Assembly (NCBI RefSeq): GCF_904849725.1
Contig: NC_058520.1
Span: 400,285,993 to 400,349,992 of the forward strand
DNA: 64,000 nucleotides
Source of the DNA: Hordeum vulgare subsp. vulgare
Taxonomy: Eukaryota > Streptophyta > Magnoliopsida > Poales > Poaceae
Reading direction: 5' to 3'
This document shows, in pieces, positions 1 through 11,219 of this stretch; position 1 is the first letter of the stretch, and each line of letters opens with the position of its first letter. A program made the position numbers and the translations under genes. The notes beneath the pieces are model-generated. The model searched no databases and was not told where the DNA came from. It saw only the letters and a program-made list of their open reading frames with translations.

Positions 1-1591
1 ATATATTATAGTACAAGTAATAAGATAATAACTCCCACAATACCATAAAACTAGTAATATGAACTCAAACAAAAGCATGGGAGATTACGGGGAGCCAAAT
101 GAATTTCTCGGCTAGTTATAAAATCCAAGTAGAAGCAAAGCCGAAATAAAGATGACCATGAAACTCCACCATACAAGCAATACCATCTGTAAGAGAACAC
201 AATTGTAATTAGAATTATCATTCGGTGATAGATTCCAAATAAGCACAGGGTCATTTATGCTCACACAAGCATGATATGAGAGTTTAGCAATAAGCACAAT
301 GCTTAGGTACCATATTATTAACATGCCAATTAGCTAGATCATCATGTAGAAAAACAATTGGAAAGGATTGCATCATATATACCCTTCTTTTTAATTACGA
401 TCTAGAATATAAACCATGAATAAACCTGCAGTAGAATGTCATACTGATACACATCTAAGGAACTACACAACAAAAAATTATTATGCGAATAGAGACGTGT
501 TGAGCATGGCAAGCCACAAAGATATAAAATAATCTCAATAATAGATTCTAAGTGGAATTCATCAAATGTTTACTTTACAAAGGACTATGATATGCACAAA
601 GCATATCACTCACGTATAATGTGATAATCCATGTATTTTCCACAAGAGGCAATTGAAATCCAACTAAAGATGATCAATGGATGATGATTTGAAACTTCAA
701 ATGAACTTGACATAACACATAGTAACTAGATAATCTTGCACTATAAATACTAGGTGGCGTCCAATATATACACATTTTACGTTTGTGATGTGCGTAAAGC
801 ATAACACTCCCCCATAATGTGATGATCCATTAATATCTCCAAAGCACCCAATAAGGCACAAGCAAGATGCAAGTAAGGCTCAAGACTACACACACAACTA
901 TATGACATGTATAACAATCTACACATGTTAGATAACACAAATCAAGCATACTAGGAGGCACAACATATCAAAACACATGCTAGGTACCAAACCTAAACAT
1001 GAGAGGAGCTAGTAACTTTCAATGTAGAAAATAATTTCATATTGCCTATAACTTGCTCGTCTTCATGATACAACATAGTTTTCCTGAGAGGCACAATGAA
1101 TTCTTCACTTGAATTACTTGCTTCAAGACATAATCATCCATGACTCAACATATGAGATCATCATGATCCTATTTTCAAGACATATGTAGAATTCTTCTCT
1201 TTAATTATTCTCTCAAGATCTTGATCCATCATGGTACATACCATAAGCTAAAGCATGAGAATGTCTCAGATCCTCGATTAACTCCACATAGATCACATCT
1301 TGTTCATCACATGGAATTCATCTTGATCGTATCATATTTGATTCAATTATTGAGGTCATCCTTCATGCATGCACAATAATATGTATATGACATTCATTTA
1401 GAATTCATTCGAGATCCTTCTTGCATATTCATGGAACAAACATACTTCAATTCATCCAATATTCTTCATGTATTGCAATTCATGTATTGCAAATAGAACA
1501 TCCCTTCAAATGTATAACTCAATGCAAACATTAGTCCATTAGGATTGTCATCATTTACCAAAACTATACATGTGAACTACATCCACTTTCA
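1..1591 (-). mobile_element. LTR of retrotransposon family G, reversed, running off the left edge
   Basis: Read on the minus strand, a terminus starting TGAAAGTGGATG lies at 1591, directly after a purine tract (1592-1601), so this is the start of an LTR whose far end is outside the window. The part at about 1021-1591 is an inverted copy of 4950-5480. Within it, about 590-660 and 790-860 resemble each other (both contain a CATAATGTGAT-type motif), a weak internal duplication. Only short ORFs occur, with no recognisable domain. Superfamily cannot be decided from the LTR alone; a Copia element is my guess. Confidence 0.6.
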
Positions 1592-1601
1592 ATCTCCCCC
1601 A
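1592..1601 (-). other. Polypurine tract of family G
   Basis: Minus-strand TGGGGGAGAT sits immediately before the LTR start TGAAAGTG, as expected for the plus-strand priming site of an LTR retrotransposon. The other G copy (4950) lacks such a tract and abuts gypsy sequence instead. Confidence 0.55.
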
Positions 1602-1760
1602 TTTTGGTAGTTGATGACAATCCCAACAAGAGGATTTATACAATGAATTTTAACACAAGTATGCAATTTACCCAAGGATATATTGAATACTTGGGATGGT
1701 TTTGATAGCGTCAAGTGTCACAAAGATATTCGAGTTTATCACACTCTGTGTACTAACATC
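1602..1760 (-). mobile_element. 3' internal remnant of family G
   Basis: This short AT-rich stretch lies between the G polypurine tract and the Angela-type LTR. It contains no domain. By position it is the last part of a G internal region, truncated where Angela-type homology begins; the exact boundary (about 1690-1790) is uncertain. Confidence 0.4.
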
Positions 1761-2863
1761 AAAATACTACACAAGGAACCGGGGCAGGGGTACATCCCCA
1801 ATGAACCCCCAAAACCCTTCCGGCATCCCCGACATAAATTCGGTAAGTCCGAGAACTATTCCGGAACCCAAATACCAACTTCCAATATATGAATACTTAC
1901 CTCCGGACCATTCTGGAGCTCCTTGTCATGTACGGGATCTCATACAGGACTCTGAACAACATTTAGTCACCAAAATATATAACTCAACAATATTATATCG
2001 TCATTGAACGTTAAGCATGTGGACCCTACAGGTTCAAGAATCATGTAGACATGAGCAAGACATATCTCTGGTCAGTAACTAATAGCAGGACCTCGATGCA
2101 CATATTGGTTCCTGCATAAGATCTTCATCGGCCGAACCACGATCTCAAGGATTCAGTCAATCTCATATGCAGTCCCCTTTGTCCATCGGTATTTTACTTG
2201 CCCGAGATTCAATCGTTGATATCTCCATACCTAGTTCAATATCATTACCGGCAAGTCTCTTTACTCCGCCGTAATACAAGATCACGTGAATAACTCCTTA
2301 GTCACAATTCTTGTAAGCTTCTTGTGATGTTTTAATACCGAGAGGGCCTAGAGATACCCCTCCGTCCTATGGAGTGACAAATCCCAGTCTCAATCCATGC
2401 CAACCCAACAGACACCCTCAGAGATACCTGTAGAGTACCTTTATGATCGCCCACTTATTAAGTGATGTTCTATACACACAAGGAATTCCTCCGGTGTCAC
2501 GGAGTTGCATGATCTCATGGTCTTAGGAATAGATACTTGGCATGTATAAAGGAGTAGCAATAAACTTAGCGATACGATCAAATGTTATGCTTATGGTTGG
2601 GTCTTGTCCATAACATCATTCTCCTAATGACGTGATCATGTTATCAAATGACAACTCGTGTTTATGGTTAGAAAACATTAACCATCTTTGATCAACGAGC
2701 TACTCTAGTAGAGACTCACTAGGGACAGGGTGTTGTCTATGCATTCACACATGTATCTGAGTTTCCGGTAAATAAAATTATAGCATCGATAATAAAAAAT
2801 TATCATGAAAAAGGAAATATGATAATAACCACTTTATTATTGCCTCTGGGCATATTTCCAACA
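1761..2863 (-). mobile_element. 5' two-thirds of a BARE/WIS/Angela-type Copia LTR
   Basis: On the minus strand the LTR begins TGTTGGAAATATGCCC at 2863 and continues with the familiar order of this Triticeae family: a GCAATAATAAA stretch, a CTCGTTGATCAA motif, a GTCACTCC segment and an ACTTGCCGGTAA segment. It breaks off near 1760 after the proline-codon-like CCGGAAGGG region, well short of the LTR end. The missing 3' end appears at about 5840-6115 on the opposite strand. No internal Angela sequence is present, so this was probably a solo LTR. Confidence 0.8.
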
Positions 2864-3590
2864 CGTCCCGGATGTGAAGCACCCCCTCACGCATCTCAAT
2901 GGTTTGATGGTGTTTCATCACCTCCGGAAGGTAAGGTTTATGATTCTTGTAGAAGTTGTCCTTGGAGGAGCTTGATGGCGTCATGGTGATATAGAGCTAT
3001 TAGAAAAACAGCTCGAAACAAAAACAAAGGAAAAACTTGTGATGCGGTGGTCAAAACAGACGGGAGTATATATAATGAATTCTTCAAGGTCATAATACGT
3101 GTCGAGGAAGAAAAAGGAGTCCGAGTGGCACACGAGGGGCCCACAAGCTAACATGGTGTACCCAGGGGGTATGGCGTGCCCTGTTGGCTTGTGGCTCCCT
3201 CGTGGGTCCCTTGACTCGTTTTTATTTTGTATTTTTTCTAAAATACCAAAACCAGCGGAACAACTTTTTTGGAACTTTTGGAGTCAGTTTACTTACTATA
3301 TCACATACCTACCCCTTTTTCAACTTTCTCAAGTGTTCCAGAAGGTCTCTATTATGTGTTCCTCCCGTGTCATCACATGAATAATATTAGTTTCAACATT
3401 GATGGTCGTATGTGATATGTCGTGTTTAATTCGTTGCCCATTTACCACTCTTGTATTTTTCCTTTGAACTTGATAATCTTGATAGCACCGGAGTGATATA
3501 CTTCTTCGACAATATAAGGTTCTTACCATTTAGATAGAAGCATACCTACAAAAAATCTGAAACAAGAATTGTACAAAAGAACAAGGTCTC
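2864..3590 (-). other. Integrase tail, GC-rich palindrome and start of the 3' ORF (family A)
   Basis: Downstream of integrase, the remaining C-terminal coding sequence (about 3529-3400) is broken. A GC-rich inverted repeat with arms CACGAGGGGCCCACAAGC and GGCTTGTGGCTCCCTCGTG follows at about 3134-3215. The stretch 3000-2864 encodes the first part of a post-integrase ORF (68-codon frame 2984-2778 starting at ATG 2984, running into the Angela LTR). The same order is seen in A2 at 25800-25240. Confidence 0.6.
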
Positions 3591-4467
3591 CTACATTGAA
3601 TTCTCATTTTTGGATTCTCTTGTCATGCCACCTTTTAACTTTTTCTTTAAACAACTTGGCATTTTCATAAGCTTATGTCTCCATTCATCTAATGAGCTAA
3701 TATCAACTACTGTATTCTCACCTACAAGTTTGAAATCATAGTTAAATTCCTTAATTTCCCAATAAGCTTTATGTTCTAGCTCAAGAGGTAAATGACAAGC
3801 TTTTCCATGTACCATTTTATATGGGGGACATTCCCATAGGGTTTTCATAAGCAATTCTATAATCGCATAAAGCATCATCAACTTCATTATACCAATTCTT
3901 TCTAAATCTATTAACAATCTTTTTCAATATCAATTTTATGTCCCTATTTATAAACCCAACTTGACCGCTAGACTGAGGATGATAAGGTGATGCAATTCTT
4001 TGGTTAACAACATACTTAGCTAGAAGCTTACGGAAAGCACCATGAATAAAATGTGAACCACCATCAGTCATAAAATATCTAGGGAGTCCAAACCTCGGGA
4101 AAATAACATCTTTAACCATTTTTATGATCAACACTACCAGTTGGATAGCTTCTGCCCACTTATTAACGTAATCAACAACAACTAAAATATGAATGTACCC
4201 ATTAGAGGAAGGAAAAGGTCCCATATAATCAAGACCCCAAACATCAAATGGTTCAATAGCAAGCGAATAATTCAAAGGCATTTCATGAAGTCTACCAATG
4301 TTACCAATTCTTTGACATTCATCACAAGAAAGGACATACATATGAGCATGTGTGAAAATAGTAGGCCAATGATATCCGGATTGTAATACCTTGTGTGCAG
4401 TTGTCACAAGCGTGGTGCCCTCCATAGGACTCGTAATGACACTTCTATAGGATCTGCCTCTGTTCAT
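3591..4467 (-). pseudogene. Integrase remnant (family A pol)
   Basis: The 216-codon ORF 4467-3817 carries the end of the zinc-binding region (CDECQRIGNIG), then VWGLDYMGPFPSSNGYIHIL with the first Asp, FMTDGGSHF with the second Asp, and [14 protein letters not shown], where the third catalytic acid (Glu in the E of QVELSNR in A2) is replaced by Gly. A shifted frame, 3917-3591, continues into MVHGKACHLPLELEHKAYW, the C-terminal GKACHLP block. The lost Glu and the frameshift mark a dead enzyme. Confidence 0.85.
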
Positions 4468-4534
4468 GCCGAGTTACACGACGTCTAATAACATCATCTA
4501 CTCCTTCTTTATAAAGATATGGGTCATCACAGAA

Positions 4535-4949
4535 TTAAGGTATTAAATCATAGAAGAATGTTTTCTTTTGTTGGTAGGTGAAACTAGGTGGTATATTTTT
4601 AGCAACAATATAATTAGCATAATCCGCATACCAAGGAGTACTATGGGAAGCATTTATAACAGCTAGTTGCTCGTCAGGAAAATTACCGTCAATAGGCAGT
4701 GGGTCATCAAGAACATTTTTCATTCTAGAAAATGATCTGCTATAGGGTTTTCATCTCCCTTCCTATCAACAATATGTAAATCAAACTCTTGAAGTAAAAG
4801 CACCCACCTAATCTGTCTAGGCTTAGCATCTTTATTTTCCATAATGTATTTAATAGCAGCATGATTAGTGTGAATACTAACTTTGGAATCAACAATATAA
4901 GGTCTAAACTTATCACATGCAAAGACAAGTGCTAAAAATTTCTTCTCGC
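4535..4949 (-). pseudogene. RNase H domain remnant (family A pol)
   Basis: The frame reads SEKKFLALVFACDKFRPYIV, then an H-T-N-H-A-A segment (the usual D of TDH is N here, a lost catalytic residue) and [18 protein letters not shown], all characteristic of the RNase H end of gypsy pol. A frame change separates it from the following linker (4723-4535, containing [11 protein letters not shown]). The reverse transcriptase that should precede it is absent because the G LTR cuts in at 4950. It cannot be functional. Confidence 0.8.
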
Positions 4950-5835
4950 TGAAAGTGCATGTAGTTCCCATGTGTGGTTTTGGTAATTGATGACAAACCT
5001 AATGGACTAATGTTTGCATTGAGTTATACATTTGAAGGAATGTTCAATTTGCAATACATGAAGAAAATTGGATGAATTTAAGTACGTTTGTTCCATAAAT
5101 ATGCAAGAAGGATGACCTCAATGATTGAATCAAATATGATACGAGTAAGATAAATTCCATGTGATGAAGAAGAAGTGATCTGTGTGGAGTTCATTGAGGA
5201 TCTCAGACATTCTCATGCTTTGGCTTATGGTTTGAACCATGATGGATCAAGATCTTGAGAGAGAAATTAAAGACAAGAATTCTACATATGTCTTGAAAAT
5301 AGGATCATGATGAGCTCATATGTTGAGTCATGGATGATTATGTTTTGAAGTAAGTAATTCAAGTGAAGAATTCATTGTGCCTCTCAGGAAACTAGGTTGT
5401 ATCATGAAGACGAGCAAGTTATAGCCAATATGAGATTCATGGAGAAACTTGATATGGTCATGGTGAATTGAGATATTGGTAATCATTTCTTAAAGCAATG
5501 AAGCCTAACAAGAAATCAGTAGGGCCTTCAAGACATCAAGATTAATCATGGATCAAAGATAAATGTTACCAAGATTAAGATCAAAGAGTTAACTCAAAGT
5601 TGGTCATCATACAAGCGCAAATGATGTACCACATGGGATCTTGTGGTATGGTAAGTAATTGTCAATTGCACTTTGTGTACGAACACATACTATGTGTTGT
5701 CTATGTCTATGAGGGTTAGGTAATTCTCATGTGCTTGCATCAACAGAAAGATACCAAGTGTCCATGAGTGGATGACATCAAGTGTTCATGATCATATTTG
5801 ACAAGGGAAAGTTCAAGATAACTATCCTTAAGAGT
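4950..5835 (+). mobile_element. Family G LTR, plus orientation, truncated
   Basis: It begins TGAAAGTGCATG at 4950. The first roughly 530 bp match the inverse of 1021-1591 (shared blocks include the bases around 5000-5040, 5200-5290 and 5330-5430). Beyond 5480 the two copies are hard to align. It ends near 5835, where Angela LTR sequence resumes. In the inferred pre-inversion order it directly follows the polypurine tract at 1592-1601, so it would be a 3' LTR. Confidence 0.6.
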
Positions 5836-6115
5836 TATCCTACTACGCCCTCGCTCCCTGGATCAAGGAGGATGAGACGTCATCGATATGCACATGTCGT
5901 GAATGCGGAGGCGCCATCCGTTTGGCTTTAGATTGGAATAGATCACGATTGGATATTGGAGACGTATGACTACATCAACCACGTTTTTAACGCTTCTGAT
6001 TAGCGATCTATAAGGGTATGTAGATACACTCACCCTCTCATAGTTATGCATCTCCATGGATAGATCTTACATGTGTGTAGAATTCTTTTTGTTTCCCATG
6101 CAACGTCCCCCAACA
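5836..6115 (+). mobile_element. 3' end of the Angela/BARE/WIS-type LTR
   Basis: The stretch with TGGATCAAGGAGGATGAGAC, then TTAGCGATCTATAAGGGTAT and CATGGATAGATCTTAC, and the terminus CCCCCAACA at 6115, is the end of the BARE/WIS/Angela LTR as I know it. Its 5' partner is at 1761-2863 on the opposite strand. The bases after it, GTACA (6116-6120), resemble the bases before the other half (GGACG read on the minus strand, 2868-2864): three of five match, consistent with an old target-site duplication. Confidence 0.75.
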
Positions 6116-6510
6116 GTACATACAAGGGCCAAAGAAGTAGGGAAGCGAGAAGGCTAGGCTTGCAGCAGTGGAACAGGAGATCTTCAAGTGCCAGGGGATC
6201 GTGGAGCGTGGGCTCAACGCCAATCACTCCATGACCATGCATTTTATTCATGAGAATAAGAAGGACAACAATGAAATTGTGGAGATGATCTTCAAGTTCA
6301 TGACAGGCTCCAAGATCTTCACGCTCAAATTTATGATCTACAAAACCAAAACTATAAGTATGAATCTCGTTTCAAGAGGATGAGTATAGCTACAAGTTTC
6401 AGTATTCCAAATACAAGCTCTTCCTTCTTCAACGGGGAACCTATGACATGGAAGACGGAGGATAAACCCTCTACCTCACCACCACCATCACCCAAGAATG
6501 ACACCTGAGT
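6116..6510 (+). pseudogene. Post-integrase ORF of family A, 3' part
   Basis: One frame (ATG at 6168) gives VEQEIFKCQGIVERGLNANH and continues to about 6300. After a frame change the text reads HDRLQDLHAQIYDLQNQNY and ends with a Ser/Pro-rich tail (TSPPPSPKNDT) before a stop near 6508. The heptad-like spacing suggests a coiled coil. It lies where Athila-type elements carry an extra ORF after pol. Function is unknown; I see no membrane segment, so I do not call it env. The frame is continuous with 3000-2864 once the Angela LTR is removed. Confidence 0.5.
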
Positions 6511-8016
6511 ACATGGGTATGGGCACGACCCTTAGCTTGTCCCAAGCTTGGGGGAGGTGCCCCGATATTGTATCACCATCACTTTTACCATTATCATCTA
6601 TTGGAGTTCGATCCTTAGCTATGTTGTGATTTAGAGAAATAAAATTTCAGCTTTGCTTTGCTTAGAGTTTTTCGTTTGAGATCTATCTATCCTTGTAACC
6701 GAGTGTGAGAATTATACAATAAAGATTAGTTTGAGCTTTCTTGCTTTACTCTCATGCATCAATCATAACAATTAAATAAAATATATAGAAATATCATATG
6801 TTAATACCATGGGGGTAATGACTTCACATACAAAAAGTATGATAGATAAAAGTTGTTGGGAGTAAACAAACATATCATTAGTGATTGATACAATCTACAC
6901 AAATTATGATAGAGGGGGGAGATTCACATACAAATATACTATATTGGACATCTTTTATGATTGCGAGCCCCCACCAAATATTATAAATGATCGAAGTGTT
7001 GACATTGGACAAGGAATAAAACATAACGGTTATGTTTGTCCACATTCACATATAAGTTATATTAACATGGATCCTCTAACATGTGGTGCTTGCTTTAGAT
7101 CCTTTTCTAGCCCAAAAATTTGCACTAAGTAGAGATACTACTTGTGCGTTCAAAACCCCTTAAACCCAGTTTCTTGCCATGAGAGTCCACCATACCTACC
7201 TATGGATTGAATAAGATCCTTCAAGTAAGTTATCATCGGTGCACAAAGCAATAAAAATTTCCCTGAACATGTATGCTCTTCTATTGTAAGGGGAAATAAG
7301 CTTTGTACGATCTTGTGATGGCAAAGAAATACAAGCGACAAACTCCATAATAAAGTTTCCTATCATAAGGGGAAATATAAAGTATCGTTCCTTTCCATTA
7401 AGAGTTTGGACATCAAAAAATAAAAAGCGCATGACAACCTCTGCTTCCCTCTGTGAAGGGCCTATCATATACCTTCATGTATTTACTTTTGTGCAAGAGT
7501 CGATAATGTATATCCCTATTCATACCTATTAGCTCTTTAGCTCACAAGAATGATATGTTGGGGAAATATCTAAGCATATATATAGTTTGATTTAGGTGAT
7601 CATGATTCATTATTGTTGACATTATCCTTGAGGTAAATGATATGGGTGGCAAAAACAATAAAGCCCATATCTTACTATGTGTCCGATGGAAACATTAGCT
7701 CCAAAAATATGCAATGAGTGTCATCAATCATATATTTGAAATTGCTAAAATGAAAGCTTTTACATATACTCTTATCTAAAATAAGATGAATTATGATTGT
7801 CTCAATGACTAAGAACATAGTTTGTTGATTATCAATAAAGTTTATGATTCATACTTCTATGTTGTGAATTGATTGTTACTTGTTTATGAGAAGTTATATG
7901 ATGAAAAGCTTGGTGTTATGCATGTACGTAATTTTTTATCGACACCTCTCTCTCTCTCAAATTATGTGGTCATTATTATTGAGTTCGGCTTTCACTTGAG
8001 GACATGCGAGGTCTAA

Positions 8017-8028
8017 GCTTGGGGGAGG
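8017..8028 (+). other. Polypurine tract of A1
   Basis: GCTTGGGGGAGG directly precedes the LTR start TGATACGTCC at 8029. The A2 copy (19400-19411, minus) has the same tract. Confidence 0.8.
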
Positions 8029-8209
8029 TGATACGTCCATTTTACATCATGATTTCCTATTGATATTTATGTTATTGTTGGTCATTATTCCACTTTATGA
8101 TACAATTGTTATGCCTTTTCTCTCTGAATTTACAAGGTACATCACAAAGAGGGAAATTGCCGGGAACTGGAATTCTAGACGTGAAAACCAAGAGAAGGAT
8201 GAAAATTCA

Positions 8210-8233
8210 CACTACAAGAAATATGTCGACTTG
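8210..8233 (+). repeat. CACTA left terminal inverted repeat
   Basis: Begins CACTACAAGAAATATGTC and pairs with 15872-15895 with two mismatches. The preceding TCA (8207-8209) is the target duplication. Confidence 0.85.
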
Positions 8234-9610
8234 TGACCTTCTCTCAGTGACCTGAGCTGAATTGGTTATAAATCGACGACCATTTCGATAGGAAGGGCTC
8301 AAACCCTAAAATTGCCTTACACAAAATGGTCATAAAGGAGAGAACACTAGTCGACGACCTTATTTCTACGTGATTACGACCAATATAAATGGTCATGAGG
8401 TTGTGAACATGGATGCATTGGTACTTAAGGCCACCTCCCTTTTATAAGTATTGTGAAGGAAGTAACATTTTTATTTATCCAAAAGGTATGAAATTTTTAC
8501 AGCGCCTTTATATGCCCAAATTATCAACATTCTCCAAATTGCAATTCAATCAAATCATCTATGTGAGCCCAGCATCAATTTCTATTTTTTCTCCAGATTG
8601 GCACATTGCAAAGCAAGTGCTATCTAGACCCCTCCTATTTTCCTCAAACTTTTCTGCCTCTCTGACGTATTCAAATAACTTCTACATGCCAACATTCAGC
8701 TCCATTTGCCTAGTAAAGCTTCGTCAGCAAATTTCCAAAGTTTCTATCCAAAGAGAAGCTTTGTGAGAGAAGTAGTAGCTAGGATTATCCACATGATCTG
8801 AGATTTTTCTAAATGTTTAATATGCTCAAATAATCACTCTCCGCAAAATTTTAGATTTATCCAGTAATCCATGTGAGCTCATCATCCAAACTTTTATTCT
8901 GGTCATATTTTTAGTTTGTGAAGCAACTATATTTTATATTGCTTAATTATTTATGAAACTCTACTAGGGAATGTTGATACCTATATAACTTATCTCCACC
9001 AAATTTTAGCTCATTTCATTTAGCCAATTTCTCTCAATAATTTTCCCAAGTTTCTGTCTAGAGAAGAGAAATGTGAAGGATGTACCACTTTGGCACGTCC
9101 AAATTGTATCAAATTTGTACAATACCTACCTACGCCCAAATTACCGTCCTCTGCCGAATTTCAGCTCAATCCATTCATTCATTTGAGCCGAGCTTCAACC
9201 TTGATATTTCTGTCCAGTGTGGTACTTTCCAAATCAAGTGCCACCTAGGCTCCTCAGTTTGAGCTGAAACTTTGCTAAGACAGTCTCCTTAGTTGATGAT
9301 CATCCTCAGCCAAAACTGACGCCCATTGGCCATGTTCATTTCCCCCATCGCTAATCAAACACTTGGCTACTAATTCATGTTTGAGCTTAGTTCCATCTCC
9401 TTGTAAGATTCTTATGTTGTATTCTTCTTCCTAACATCTACCGGGGGAGTGTGCGACATATTATACATGCCTAGACCGCCGAGAACATGTGGCAGCGCCA
9501 AGGTCACATGGTGACCACGCGGTTAGCATGCTAGTTTGCGCGCTCTAGAGTTGGCGCCCTTGGACACCATCCAAACCTCGACATATTGCCACCACACCAT
9601 GTATCTATGA
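8234..9610. other. CACTA left subterminal and internal non-coding region
   Basis: The first about 170 bp carry repeated GACC/GGTC motifs (for example CGACGACCATTTCG and CATAAATGGTCATG-like words). Beyond about 8400 the sequence is AT-rich with only short ORFs (8413-8766, 117 codons; 9080-9262, 60 codons) without recognisable motifs. A recurring phrase of the type CCAAATT-TCAGCTCAAT appears about 8520, 8850, 9000 and 9150, suggesting degenerate roughly 150-300 bp repeats. Confidence 0.5.
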
Positions 9611-9617
9611 TTAAATG

Positions 9618-11030
9618 GATACTTATGTACCTATAAATTATTTTTGGGTAAAATAAATAGCAAACTATAATGCAACTGCAATTCAAATTTGACCCGCTTC
9701 CAACTGAAATGGCAGGAATTTTTTATTTTTCACGAGAGGTGGATAAAAGATTTTGAAACCCAACCATTTGGTCAATTGTACATTAAATATGGCATAGTAT
9801 TTTCGAAAAATGATTTGGTCTAATTTTGCAACAAATATATGGTAGGTCCTTCACAACAAAACTAGTTTTGGGCACTTGAAAAATGGAAAATGAATTTTTC
9901 ATCCAAAGAAAATGAAAACTTCCTTAAGCAACATTGTTTGTCATTCTAATATGCACCCTTGCACACAATATTAGGTCATTTGAACAAACTATGTCATGAA
10001 TGTGGCCATAAGATTGATCATTTGGCTTGAAAGCCATGAATGTCCACACCTCATAGCTCCTTTCTGATAACCCTTTTTTAAAATAATTACCGTATTACAA
10101 GCTTATTATTTTTTATCACAACTTGATCACATATAATGACACAATGTGAAGGTTTTCCATTTTTTTATGCCCATTCCAAAACGCGGTCAAAACAGCACAA
10201 ATGGTCGTCCCTAGCTAGTGGCTTAATCTTGCATTTTTTTATTTTCTCTGATTATATAGATACTTATGTACCTATAAATTAATTTTTGGAAAAAATAAAG
10301 AGCAAACGGAAATTTGACCCACTTCTAGTTGAATCAACGGAAATTTGTAGTTAAAATTTGACTCACTTCTAATTGAATCAACGGAAATTTGTCTTTTTCA
10401 TGAGAGGTGGCTCAAAGCTTTTGACACCCAATCATTTGGTAAGTTGTACATTAAATATAGCCTAATATTTTATACAATTTATTCGATCCAAGTTTGCAAC
10501 AAATATTTGGTAGGTCCTTCACAAAAAAACTCATTTTGGGCACTCAAAAATGGAAAATGAAGTTTTCGTCCAAAGAAAATGAAAACTTCCTTAGGCAACA
10601 TTGTTTGCCATTACAATATGCACCTTTGTGAAACATATGAGTTCATTTGAGACAACTATGAAATGAATGTGGTAATAAGATTGATCATTTGACTTGAAAT
10701 CCATGAATCTTCACACATGATATCTCATTTGTGAGAACACTTTTTTAAAATATTTGTCGTATTACAAGTTTATTATTTTTCATCGTACCTTGGTAACATA
10801 TAGTAACACAATGCAAAAAAATCCAATATTTTGATTGGTTTTTTGAATTTTCATACCCGTTTCAAAATGCGGTCAAAATGGCGGGCATGGCCGTTCCTAG
10901 CTAGTGGTTGAATCTTAGAAAACTATTGGTGTTTCTCTGATGAATAAGATACCTATATACCTGAAAATATTTTTTGGAAAAAATAATTTGTAAACATGAG
11001 GCAATTATAGTTCAAATTTGGCCAGGTTCG
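9618..11030. repeat. Tandem repeat inside CACTA, two long units and part of a third
   Basis: The phrase GATACTTATGTACCTATAAA begins units at about 9618 and 10259, and a diverged version (GATACCTATATACCTGAAAA) begins a third at about 10948, of which only about 80 bp is recognisable. The periods are about 641 and 689 bp. Unit two is longer because a 48-bp segment around TTGAATCAACGGAAATTTG is itself duplicated (10330-10395). Each unit closes with a conserved GCGGTCAAAA and CTAGCTAGTGG block (about 10180-10220 and 10870-10905). No coding content. Confidence 0.75.
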
Positions 11031-11219
11031 GGATGATTTGGTTTGTTTGAATGACTGGAAATAGCGACAAATATCATAAGTGCATACAAGTTGGTGATCA
11101 TCACAAATATTATAAGTGAAAATTTTAATGGTGTCATTTTGTAAAATATTTTTACACTTGCTTTACAATATTCCTTATTTTGTAGCACTAAAAACCATTT
11201 TCAATGGCACATATCTTGA

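Larger units (their letters stand above)
2864..4949 (-). mobile_element. Family A (Athila-type Ty3/gypsy) fragment: RNase H to 3' ORF
   Basis: This is the 3' half of a family A internal region. It runs from the RNase H domain at 4949 through integrase to a post-integrase ORF cut at 2864 by the Angela LTR. It aligns in order with the A2 element at 25250-27470. The right edge at 4949/4950 is a sharp switch into the G LTR inside the RNase H motif SEKKFLAL. Its natural continuation after the Angela LTR is 6116-8028 on the other strand, which supports an inversion. Confidence 0.8.
6116..8028 (+). mobile_element. A1: 3' internal region of a family A element
   Basis: This plus-strand segment continues the family A sequence interrupted at 2864. 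It holds the end of the post-integrase ORF (to about 6510), then about 1.5 kb of AT-rich non-coding sequence matching A2 at 19400-20753 and 24905-25100 on the other strand (for example the shared CAAGCTTGGGGGAG motif at about 6543 and 25030), and the polypurine tract before the LTR at 8029. ORFs at 6881-7132 and 7196-7468 have no recognisable content. Confidence 0.8.
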
